Of a stretch of 64,000 nt of DNA, positions 1 through 12,994 are shown piece by piece (positions within the stretch are counted from its first letter, which is position 1; each line of letters begins with the position of its first letter). The position numbers were made by a program, and so were the translations under genes. The stretch comes from Tausonia pullulans (taxonomy: Eukaryota > Basidiomycota > Tremellomycetes > Cystofilobasidiales > Mrakiaceae), in contig OX637633.1 in NCBI GenBank assembly GCA_951802195.1, positions 806,001 through 870,000 of the forward strand, in the 5' to 3' direction. A model generated the notes under the pieces. It was not told the origin of the DNA and searched no databases. It was given only the letters and a program-made list of their open reading frames with translations.

Positions 1-247
1 TGGAAAAGAGGGGGGAGGGGGGGAACCAACCACCTTGGGAGGAGTCCACGATACATGTGCTTAAAGACGGCAAAGGTATGGATGGCCTCAGGCGCCGATA
101 GAGACGACAGACAGACAGACACCGGGGCCGATATCGCAAGGAACCCATCCGATTAGGGAGGGAGGTCGTCAATAGAACAGGGTTCATCGTGATATTGAGA
201 CTCGTCCAGGCAGGCAAGCAAGCAAGCAAGCACCCCACACCCACCGA

Positions 248-354
248 CACATACACACACACATATACACACATACACACACACACAAACACACACACAC
301 ACACATACACACACACACACTTTACACACTTACACCATATACCTACACACACCC
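248..354. repeat. (CA)n microsatellite
   Basis: This is an almost pure CA/CACA(T) dinucleotide tract with a few interruptions. It lies just beyond the predicted stop codon of the first minus-strand gene. Bases 1-247 hold no gene I can support. Confidence 0.9.
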
Positions 355-355
355 C

Positions 356-1946
356 TCACTCGATGACGCCCTTGGCCCTCTCCTCCCTTTCGTTCTCCGT
401 CTCCTCCCCCTCGCTGTCGCTGCTCGCCTCGTCACTCAGCATCGACGCCGTCGTCGACACCCCTCCTCCTCGCCCCCCACCGCCACAACCGACCTCGACC
501 GCGCGCCCCGTCGGCCGGCGGAGCGGTCCCGCTCCCCACGCGCCCACGCTGGACGCCGTCGTGCTCGCGGCGATGGACTCCGTCGAGGCGCGGGCGCTCG
601 CGGTCGGCGCCGGCGGCGTCGGCGGCGTCGGCGGCGCCGTGATGGAGGAGGTGCTGGAGCGGACGATGCCGCCGACGGCGTAGAGGCGGGGGCTGGAGGA
701 GGAACCGATGATCGGGGAGGGGAGGGGAGAGGGCTTCTTCTTCAGTCGACAGACAGGGAAGGGTCAGAGCGGACGGATCCCATCACACACGTACGGCAGC
801 GTCCGGACTGAGCTCGGAGTGCTGCTGTGATCCGCGGCCCTCGTCGGCGGCGGGAGAGGAGGGAGCGGATCCCACCGCTCAGAGTGCCACGAGACTCGCT
901 CGAGCGGGTAGGGGTGGCCGTGCATGTGGTCGGGGTAGGCAGCATCAGGTGTGGTGTCGATGGAGGACCGTCCGCCGGCGCCACTGCCCGCGCCGGTGAA
1001 AGTGCTGAATCGGTGCGGGAGATGGACGTGGACGGAGGGAACGCGAGCCCAGAAGCGGCTTGGGGCGGTGGAGGAGGTAGAGAGGCGGGTGGTGCTGACT
1101 TCTGTTGATGGATGGGGCGGGTGAGCCAGAGATACATTCATGAGCAAGAGAGAGCGGGTGGGGGGGGGGGGGGGGGAGGTGGGATCGGATGGACCAACCT
1201 GTCATCTCGGGCTGCTGGCGTCCCGCACGTCGTCGAGTGATGCCCACCCTCCTCTTCATCCCCTGGCCACCCTCGCTGTCTCCCGAGAGAAAAGCCTTCC
1301 TCCTACGGGGGATGACAAACAGCCCGACGATGAAGAGGAAGGCGACGCCTGCGAGCGGGATGAGCGTTGCGTAGAGGAGCGTTGGCGGCTTGCCTGGGAC
1401 TTCGGGCTGCTGCGAGTGTGGGATAGTGGAAGAGGCTGCTGCTGAAAATGGCCGGAGATGAGCTAGATTGAAGTGAAGCGATGCACGGGCACGGGGCAGA
1501 GGCGGATCGGATCCTACAGGGTAGCACGGCCGAGGAGGCGGAGATGGCGTGGGGAACGGGCGAGGCGCCGCTGAAGGCGGAGGAGTGAAAGGGTGTCAAA
1601 ACTCCGCTGGCTGGTCCAGCGCATTCAGTCCCGGCAGCGTCGGGCTGTCTCCCTCCCTCCATCTGGATGGATGGAGGACGAGAGGATGACATGCGACGAC
1701 TCACGAGGCGGCTGCTGGGAGCGGCGGCGGCCTCTCGAGCACAACGGCCTCGACCTCTTCATTGGTCACCCGCCGACCCCAGCAGAGAGTCGTCGGTGTA
1801 GGTGGAGGCATCTCCATGACAGAGGTGGAGGAAGGGGAGGGGGAGAATGAGCTGGTCGGCGAGCTGGCGGTGGTGATGACGACGTCATAGCCGGGGCGAC
1901 AGGAAGAGAGAGATGAAGAAAAGTGGGGTCGAGGGGGCTCGGGCAT
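356..1946 (-). CDS. Tentative single-pass membrane protein
   Basis: I do not recognise a family. The strongest evidence is an open stretch read from about 1440 down to 1199. It starts with a Ser/Thr/Pro/Gln-rich piece and then encodes a clear hydrophobic helix (LLYATLIPLAGVAFLFIVGL), followed by the basic stop-transfer VIPRRRKAF. A donor GTTGGT at 1193-1198 and an acceptor CAG at 1102-1104 define a 97-nt intron that holds a long homopolymer run. The next exon, from 1101 down to about 764, is Ser/Pro-rich and may join a last exon that ends in an acidic tail (DSEGEETENEREE) and a stop at 356. The upstream exon 1705-1946 is Ser/Thr/Pro-rich and ends at a GTGAGT donor, which suits an extracellular stalk. 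The topology would be a mucin-like outside, one TM helix and a disordered cytoplasmic tail, as in fungal wall sensors. Start codon and several junctions are uncertain. Confidence 0.42.
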
Positions 1947-2431
1947 TGAGGGAGGAAGATAAAGGACTGGAGCGGAGCAAAGGGCGATGGTGGGCGTCTG
2001 GAGAGGGAGGTTGAGAGAATGTGAAGGGAGAGAGCTGCGCTACTGGTGGCGCTCAAGTCGAAAGCAGGCGCGCGCTGTCTCTCCCGCAGACTCCGGAGCG
2101 AACGCAAGCAGGCTGACTTCACCCGCCGGCTGGACAGCAGAAGCATGAGATAGCGCTCTCAGGCGGGCTTCTATAGTCACGTACCACACAGGGAAAAAAA
2201 CAGAGACGAAAAGGTGAAGAGGAGAGGGAGGAGACGACGTGAAAGGTAAGTAGGGAACGAGCGGGAAGCGCGGGCATAGTGTGAGGGAGAACGGAAAATA
2301 GGAAGAAAACGTAGCGCGCGAACAAGAAGAAAGCCGAAACCAAAAGACCATCTAGGTACAAAGGAAACGATACCAATAACCGAGGCGGAAGGGCGGAGGC
2401 GAGGCGGGGACGGACAAGGTGGGCAAGATGA
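1947..2431. other. Intergenic, no gene seen
   Basis: This gap lies between the tentative membrane-protein gene and the SNF1 stop codon, both on the minus strand. It is purine-rich on the plus strand, so pyrimidine-rich on the coding strand, as expected for a 5' leader plus the SNF1 3' end. I see no coding exon. Confidence 0.6.
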
Positions 2432-5910
<3,479 letters not shown>

Positions 5911-7034
5911 GGTCGCTGGCTACGTAGAAGCCTCGCGTACGAGGAGCGGTGCGGGTAGAAGGGAAGATGGAGAGAGAAGTGTCTGCGACCGGGAAGATGG
6001 TGCTTGCTTGCTGCTGCTGCTGACCGAGACGACGGGATCGCCGGCGCGCGCGTTGGGTGGAGTGAGAAAGGTAGGGCGCAAGGCGAGTCGAACCGGACTA
6101 GTGACGGCCGTAGAGAAGGGATACACCAGAAGAGCGACGCGACGATAGGGGAGGAAGGGGGGAAGCGAGGGAGGGGGAGGCAGAACGTGAAGAGGAGGGA
6201 AGGGGAGGCCGCGACAGGTGTTGAGGCAGTCGAAGGAAGGGCAAGGAAGGGCTCGCCGACTCGACAGGCGAGGGCGACCAAGGAGCGGCCGCGCGGTTGC
6301 ATCGTCGCGCAGGCACCGAACCCCGACCCTTCATTCATCGTCCTCGCCCGCTCGCTTCCTTAGCACCGTCTGAATCAAGCCGGACCATCTTGTGCGCTTC
6401 CTTGCGATCCTACCGAGCGCGCGTGATCCCGTCATCGGGCGGGTCTTCAGCTCCGGAAATGCAGATGTCATCGGCCAGAAGAGCGCGCGAGTCTTGGGTT
6501 GAAATGGAACTGCATTCCTTAAGATGCAGGCAGACACTTCACATAAACAAGGATGATACAACATGGCTCGAGCTCTGGTGAAGGCTTGCTGCAAAGATTC
6601 AGGGGCGTGGATCGGCGGCATCGGCCAAAGATGAGACGGAAGCGAAGGGATCAGCATCTCTGCAAGTTGCGAGTTGCGCGTCCCCACTTTGCGAGACGGC
6701 TCGAGCTGGTTGAGGTCGAGCTCCGATGCGCGCGACACACGCTTAGATGATCATCCGTTATACAATATGGGCTCTCCAATCAACAACATATATGTCTAGT
6801 GGGTGGCTTGTTCTTGCTGATCTATGCCTTGTGCTTGCTGTCTGATCTACATCGACGCCAGCAGGGGCTTCTCGGCGGAACAATAAAAACTTGGACTCAT
6901 TGGAAAGAAGTTGAGAACGCAGGCTAAACTCAGAGCTCTACGATAGAACTTGGAGGTTAAGCCTGGACGGCACGCCGAAGGCTTTCCGATCGCCTCAATG
7001 CAAAGGACTGGCTCCGAACAGGGCAAGAATGCCT
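5911..7034. other. SNF1 upstream region and gene-free spacer
   Basis: Bases 5911-6340 are pyrimidine-rich on the minus strand and probably carry the SNF1 promoter and leader. A 135-codon minus-strand frame at 6331-6738 has no ATG at its 5' end and no recognisable domain, so I do not call it a gene. The rest, up to the LINE 3' end near 7035, is lower in GC and holds nothing I can identify. Confidence 0.6.
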
Positions 7035-7269
7035 GTTTTGGTATTGTAAGCCATGGATCAAGCATAGAGGATGGCACGGAACTATGAGAGATGGCGAGAG
7101 GGGGAGGGCGAGTGGCTGAAAGAGGGGATTTTCCATGTTAGAAAGAGCGGAATGGGGAAGAGGGGAGAAGATAGAAGAGCACAACAAGAAGGAGAGAGTC
7201 GAAAGGGAGGAATACGAACGTGGGTAGGAAGGGGAAGAGAAGAGGAGACCAAAATCGCACGATTGCGTT

Positions 7270-10000
7270 GGACATCCCCACCGCGTATCCGTCGACCGAT
7301 GCTTGCGCCGGATGGTGGATGCGACTTTCAGATCTCGCCGTCCGTAACATGAACGAGATCCTTGAGCTTGTTGTGCCATCGGCGGCGGAGAAGGCACCAG
7401 GCCCAGGCGACGAGAATCTCGTGACAAAAAGGACCTGCCGGGGAGGCGAAGGTGTTGGACAGACGAGCCTCTAGATGGAAGAGGGATCGGCGAAAGAGGT
7501 AGGGGGGGGGAGGGGGGGGGAGGGGACAAATGCTGCGGCAGCGGTCCAGACGGCGCGTACCACAGGACAGAGCTCATCGAAGATATGGAAGAAAGACTCG
7601 GCTGGGGGAGCCAGACAGGACACGCAACATCTACTCTCGTGGGGTGGGGTGGATGTGCCGTCCGCGAGCGAGGCCGACGCGGTATACTTGCTCGGGTGGA
7701 GAACATAGAGAAAACGGCGTGCAAAGTTGACGTCTTCAGGCAACGCGCGGGAAAGGGCCTTGAGCTGACACCAGCGTCATTTCCAGTCGGTATTGATGAG
7801 AGTTGAGAGATCCTTTTGCCAGCCGTCCAGGTACGCGCAACAGCCCGCCAGCGTACGGGGAGAACGCGTTAAAACTTGTGTACAGGGCGGTAGCACCAGA
7901 AGGGGGGTGAGGGTCGGTGGGTGAGGAGACAACGAGGCCTTCTCAGCTGAGCAAAATGTCTGGGCCAGGCATCGTGAGTTCTCCGAGCCTGCTGAGGACG
8001 GTGTCAGTCATGAAGTTGTTTGACTGACTACAGATCTTGCTGATGAGGCGGGTCCGGGTACAAGTTGACACTGGAAGCTCTGGTCGGAAGTGAACTCCCC
8101 AGATCCACTGAGCTGGAGCAGCACTGAGTCTGTAAACGAGCGATGGGATGCCGAAATCGCCATGCTTCAAGGGGGATTTCCAGTCGAAGTCTTTGGACCT
8201 GTTAGGATTGGACCAAGGGTCGATCGCAGAGAGGATTGGGCGAGGAGAGGGACGTCGGCGACGAAGTGTACAGAGAGCGGTGGCGGGTGATGAAATGGAA
8301 CTGAAGTGATGGAGGTGACACGGGCTCGCTTAAGGGTCTTGGGCAGGTTTGTCGGGTCCAAATGATAGTCAGAGTGCAAAACAAAATCTACGATGAACTG
8401 AGCGTTTTATGGACCAGGAGTAAGAAAAAGGGAGGGGGTGAGAAGCGCGAAAACGCAAAGACTGTAGGGCAGATGACGAAATAAAAGAGAAGAGAGAGTA
8501 ATAAGACATGAAACGCGAGTCAATGTGGCGAAATAATGGTCCAAGGTGAGGGAATGCGGAGCAAGCAGGGAGAAGGCAACACAGGCACAGAGTTAGCCAG
8601 GCGCAGAACCAAGGTGGCAAGTCCGCAAGATCCTGACAGGACCTGTGGGAGGCACAAGCCCCAGATAGCGTCGTGGGCTGAGTTCTCAAAGTCGCCGAGG
8701 AATGGTTTGAGGCAGTATGGGAAGCGTTCAAGGTAGATCACCTTCGAGCAGATATACTGGCTGATGATACGGTATCGAGTGGTGAGCGGGAGGTCGTGAA
8801 ACGGGAGACGGGCGAAGCTGGTCTTTGGGTCTAGATGACGTCCGTTCAGACGCGATCCGGGTTGAAATCACGCTCACAAGGGGCACCCAGTATTTTGAAC
8901 TACTCGGTCTGGATGTGTCAGTCGTGTTTCGTCGTTGGAGAGCGAATATGTTGCTGCTAGAGCCGCGGCTACAGTCGCGCCCCGGAAGGAAGTCCGTCTG
9001 GTCGACGTCGACGATCGAGGTCCTGACTCTGAGAGAGGTCGAATTCACTGGTGCTTAATCGAGGAACTCTGCGTGTTAGTTGGTTGTCTGGTGTAGGTCT
9101 AGACTCCCAGAGGGTGGTGAATAAGAGTGGACAGTGGTGAGGATGTCGTGGATGGAAGTGACCGCTTCAGCCTTCGGGTCGTCGATGAGGCGGAGGGCAT
9201 CGATGTTGCCGGCCTGTCGGAAGATCTTGAGGCGACGGCTGATGGCACAGTTGCTCGTATTGACCGGATGGACATGGACTCATAGAGCATAGCCGTAGAG
9301 CAAAGAGCGTTTTCGATCTCCTCCGATCAATCTGTCGACTGAGTGATGTGGAGCTTAGTCTTGTCCCAGGCTTGGAAGGGATCATCGAAATCTGTGAGAC
9401 ATCATGATACCACCTAAAAATGTGGCGGAAGAAGAACTGAACGAAGCTTCTGGGCTTAAGGAGGTAGGTGCCGATCATGTATGAGCCGGGCCCGTGTTCG
9501 CTGCGCCTGGAATAGTAAGATGGAGCTTGACGTAGTTGTGGCTGAGTAAAGACAGCCAGACTGGTGGGGTAAGGTACTCTGGTATAAGGTTCGGCTGAAT
9601 AGCAAGAGGGAGAAATGAAAGAGATCAAGGCGGCAGTCTGCTCATGTGGCGCCAGAATGGGTTGGAGTACGCACGACGAAGTGCGTGCAGGCCACGGAAC
9701 GGGTCTGAATGTGCGAAGGCGCGAACGACCGGTCTTATCTGGTCCCCTCGGGGATTGTTGGTGTTGGGGCTCATCTCGTCGAGTTCTTCTTTCGTCGAGG
9801 AATGTCTTCGTCGACGAGCGACTTCGGCAGGGGTGTAGACGGCGAAGGCCCTGATTTCTACTTTCGGCTGTCCAAGCCGCCACCTGTTCAGGCATTTCAC
9901 ATGTCACTTAGGAGAGGAGATGTACGTCGGTAGTAGAGCCAGAGTAGGAGGACAGGAGATGGTTGCGAGCATGATCTCGCGTGAACACACGTTGGACCAT
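7270..10000 (-). pseudogene. LINE ORF2 remnant (endonuclease end, RT, zinc finger)
   Basis: This is the degraded ORF2 of LINE copy C. Translated fragments in several frames match the ORF2 protein of copy A block by block. A C-terminal CCHC-type finger (CCVSCLAPPAESFFHIFDELC) lies at about 7600-7660, and FRPELPVS near 8080 matches FRPELPAS in copy A. The RT entry block FLPGRDCSRG and the linker EHGPGSYMIGTYLLK lie further 5'. The order and spacing agree with copy A, and frameshifts and stops are frequent. The endonuclease part upstream of the linker looks short and eroded. This copy cannot make a protein. Confidence 0.82.
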
Positions 10001-10040
10001 TCGATGCCCGCCGCGACGATCTGAAGATTATTGGACACCA

Positions 10041-11776
10041 TCACTCTTCCATGTCCTCGGTCAAGGCCGTGGTTGGGAGGATATTCTTCATGGCTGGGTG
10101 AGAGAGGGCCGTAAGAGGAGAAGATTGGGAGGAGGAGTTGTGTTTATCGTCGTTCAGAGTGTCGCCGCCAATGACCATGCCAGTCTTCTTGGGCTCATTG
10201 TCGGTCCCGGGGCGGTTTAAAGATGCTACAGCAGCCCTGAGAGCGTACTGGGAGGTGAACGTGCCCTGAGGCACCGGCGCGACGGCCTCGGCGGAAGAAT
10301 CAGGCGCAGCGGCAGAGCCAGTCTGTGAGGCGGGAGCAGGGGCGAAAGCGGGAGCCGTCGAGGACGCGGCAGTAGCTGAACGAGGAGGGAGGGTATTAGT
10401 CTGAGGTACAATGGACCCGCTCGAGGCAGCTTGTTCGGGTTCGAGGGGTCAATGAGCTGGACACCGGGGGCGTTCACTGGCACGGGCGCGTTCTCCCGGT
10501 CGCAGCTTGCGCTCCGACTGAGAGGTTGGCCTTGGGACGGCCCCGGAAGCGATCAGAGCGATGAGATCCCAGCCCGTATCCCTTGCACCACAGGTGATGG
10601 GGCACTGGACGCGATCATGCTCTGTCGAGTGGCAATAGTAGCAGTGCGTTGACGATGAGCGAGAGGGGGAGATCATGGCGGAGGCTGGCTAGAAAGGCTT
10701 GAAGATGACCTCGTGGTTTGTCCAAACCTGTGGACGTCCGGAAAATGGCGTCAACCTGGATCATCTTCTTGGATTCAGAGAGTTCAAGCATGACCCGAAC
10801 TCGGCCCATAGAAGCCCCGGGTACTCTTGGTGTGAGGGATGAAGTTCCATGTCTACCCATCTCGACATATGCCCCCGTGAAAGACATTCAAACGGATCTC
10901 AAGAGACCCAATTGCATGAGATCAAGGAGCCATTGGCGAAACAGGAGCTTGATCATGACTTTCGGGGTCATATTGGCGCTGAAACAAAACGACACCACAC
11001 CAAAGGCAGCCACCTGCCTCCGGAACTCGTCCTCCGTCTCAGGCCCTTGCCTTCTTCAGAGTCCTCCAGCCAGGCATTCTACAGATAATTTTTCTGGGTG
11101 TTATAGCAGGAGCGGATCTGCGGCTTGAGACCCGCGACGTTGAGGGGCGGGCTCTGAAGCAGGGTAAGGATGGCTTACGCGTCCTTTCTGTCCGTGACCT
11201 GGAAAGGCCTCCTTCCGTCTGGGTACTCGAACGGAAGGGTGAGACAGGTGAGTCTCTCGTCGCACTTGATTCTCGCAAGGGGAATTTCGTGGGGAATGAA
11301 GTTCCTCGGGACGGTGATGGCGAGGCAGTTTCCGAGATCGATGGAGAGAGCAGGAGGAGGAGGGGCGGGCGGTGTTGGCGCGAAAGGCGCTGGTGCGAGA
11401 GGAGGCGTCAAAACGAAAGCAGGTTATTGAGAGTCTCACTGGTGGGTGAGGGGAAAGGGAGGCGCCGGGTGGGACGGGATGATGTCGCTTCCAGCGACAG
11501 TATACTCGTTAGCGGGCGATTTCGACATGGTGATGCGGCGGGTCGGCGGTTTTGTCGCGGTGGTGGGGGCGCCAGGGGTGTTCTTGCTGACGGATGTCTC
11601 GGGGCGTTCGGTAGGTAGCATGGGAGAGCATAACAGTCGCGTCTCGAGTGGGCACGGCCTCGTTCGACGTGCGCTTCTTGTATGAGAGGATAGTGGATCA
11701 GAGAGATCTTTCGGGGCCTTGAAAGCCTTCGGTGCCTTAAGAGCCTCTGAGAGAAGTTAAGGGTGTTTCGTCTCAA
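10041..11776 (-). pseudogene. LINE ORF1 (gag-like, CCHC zinc knuckle) remnant
   Basis: ORF1 of LINE copy C lies 5' of ORF2, the usual order. ORF1 proteins of such elements bind the element RNA. A retroviral-type zinc knuckle CYYCHSTEHDRVQC (C-x2-C-x4-H-x4-C) is encoded at 10602-10643. Upstream are an RNA-binding-like segment (RVRVMLELSESKKMIQVDAI, about 10740-10800) and a Pro/Ala-rich stretch followed by DLGNCLAITVPRNFIP (about 11300). A Lys/Ala/Pro-rich N-terminal part lies near 11700. The frame is interrupted, so it is a remnant. About 120 nt of this ORF1 (plus coordinates about 10843-10962) recur in inverted orientation inside copy B. Confidence 0.72.
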
Positions 11777-11810
11777 ATGGCGTTAAAGGGGTCTAGATGA
11801 CTCAGTGTCG

Positions 11811-12714
11811 TCTCTTTGTATCTAGATCATGAGTTATACGTAAAGAACAAGGCACCCCTACGAGAGATGGTGATTCGTAGCTAGATAGAGGGAGAGCGAA
11901 AATGAAAGTAGGGGTGGAAGGAAAGCAAAATATGAGTTATGGACATAGGTCCATTAGATAAGGTAAGATATCAAGATGACCAGTTATGTCAAGCGGTGGC
12001 TATGGTCTATGGTCTAACCATACTTCTCCACCCCTGACCTGCTTTTCACCCAGGATCGATGGCGGCACCGACAGCAGTCCCGTCCATCTTGCCACTGCCA
12101 GCCAGTCACCTCGTGCTCGACTGCCAGTGTGTCTGCCAGGTCGTAGACGCGATCTTGTGGATCTCCTCGTCCATGACAGGGTCGAGAGCTGCGTTCTTGC
12201 TGTACCTCCGCCTCCGGACGAATCGCCATGTCCGGGCTACAAAGATGCAGTGGAAGAGAAAGACCGCCCTCGGCGGCGACAGTGTCAGGATCACGCTCCT
12301 GTTTCGCCATTGGCTACTTAGTCTCATGCAATTGGGTCATTCGCGATCCGATTTAGTGCCTTTTACTAGGACACGTGTCAAAATGGTTAAAGCATGAAAC
12401 CCACTCATCACAGACGGTGTCGGGCAGACAAGCGTCTGGAGAGAGGGAGGATGAAGGGGGAGTGAAGGAGAGGCGGAAGAGGGACTCAACGGGGGCCGTC
12501 AGGCACAGCGCACATCGCTTGGACCTGTTGTGCGGCGTAGCGGTCCCGTCGGCGAGGAATGCTGCAGCAGTATACTTTCCTGGAGGGAGTCTGTACAGCG
12601 AGAAGCGATGGGCCAAGTCGACGTCCTCGGGCGACGTTCGGGACACGGCCTTCAGCAACCACCACTGACGCTTCCAGCCGACCTTGGTAAGCGCCGGGAA
12701 GTGGTCCTGCCACC
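11811..12714 (-). mobile_element. LINE copy B, 3' part (interrupted by copy A)
   Basis: This is a second, 5'-truncated copy of the same LINE, also with minus-strand sense. The 3' end begins at TTTGTATCTAGATCATGAG and aligns closely with the 3' UTR of copy A (12770-12990), including the block GAGAGATGGTGATTCGTAGC. Then comes the 3' end of ORF2 (12013-12278 and 12422-12714). Copy B stops at a CCACC at 12714, exactly where copy A begins, and resumes at 16093. A foreign stretch of about 135 nt sits at 12287-12421. Copy B is much closer to A than C is. Confidence 0.85.
12287..12421 (+). repeat. Inverted LINE ORF1 fragment inside copy B
   Basis: This stretch is absent from the same place in copy A (near 13229). 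Its reverse complement aligns along its length with plus-strand 10843-10962, part of ORF1 in copy C. The best block is ACCCAATTGCATGAG followed by GGCGAAACAGGAGC. Its ORF1 sense therefore runs on the plus strand, opposite to the host LINE. It is bracketed by GACAGTGTC (12278-12286) and GACGGTGTC (12413-12421), which look like an imperfect 9-bp target duplication. Confidence 0.75.
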
Positions 12715-12790
12715 TTTTTTGTATTCAAGTCATGAGTTATACTTTCTTTGTATTTAAGTCACTTTTTTTTTTTGTATTTAAGTCATGAGT
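12715..12790 (-). repeat. Reiterated 3' tail of LINE copy A
   Basis: On the plus strand the block T(n)GTATTYAAGTCA is present three times in a row, at 12715-12733, 12744-12761 and 12763-12786. The first and third are followed by TGAGTTATAC. On the element strand these are repeated copies of its last about 20-28 nt, each ending in an A-run. Copies B and C show only one such end. Confidence 0.75.
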
Positions 12791-12994
12791 TATACGTAGA
12801 GAACGAGGTAACTCTATGAGAGATGGTGATTCGTAGCTAGATAGAAGGAAAGCGAAAATGAAAGTAGGGATGGAAGGAAAACAAAAGATGGGTTATGGAC
12901 ATAGGCCCATTAGAAAAGGTAAGATATTAAGATGACCAGCTACATCAAGCAGTGGCTATGGACCAGCCATACTTCCCCACCCCAGACCTGCTTG

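Larger units (their letters stand above)
7035..11810 (-). mobile_element. Old LINE copy C (ORF1 + ORF2), decayed
   Basis: This is a non-LTR retrotransposon whose sense strand is minus. Its 3' end near 7035-7105 aligns with the 3' UTR of copies A and B: a TTTTGGTATTG start, then the shared ACTATGAGAGATGG block. From about 7270 up to 10000 it aligns in order with ORF2 of copy A. Matched blocks include the zinc-finger tail (7470-7740), a YLERFPY block (about 8690), the RT block DFLPGRD (about 8990) and the endonuclease/RT linker EHGPGSYMIGT (about 9490). ORF1 occupies about 10041-11776. Both reading frames are broken many times, so this copy is clearly older than copy A. It is the only copy here with ORF1 in normal order. 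The clade is probably Tad/I-like, but that is not proven. Confidence 0.85.

Noticed and set aside
6331-6738. 135-codon minus-strand frame between SNF1 and the LINE block
   Set aside because: It has no ATG start, no domain and no splice context.
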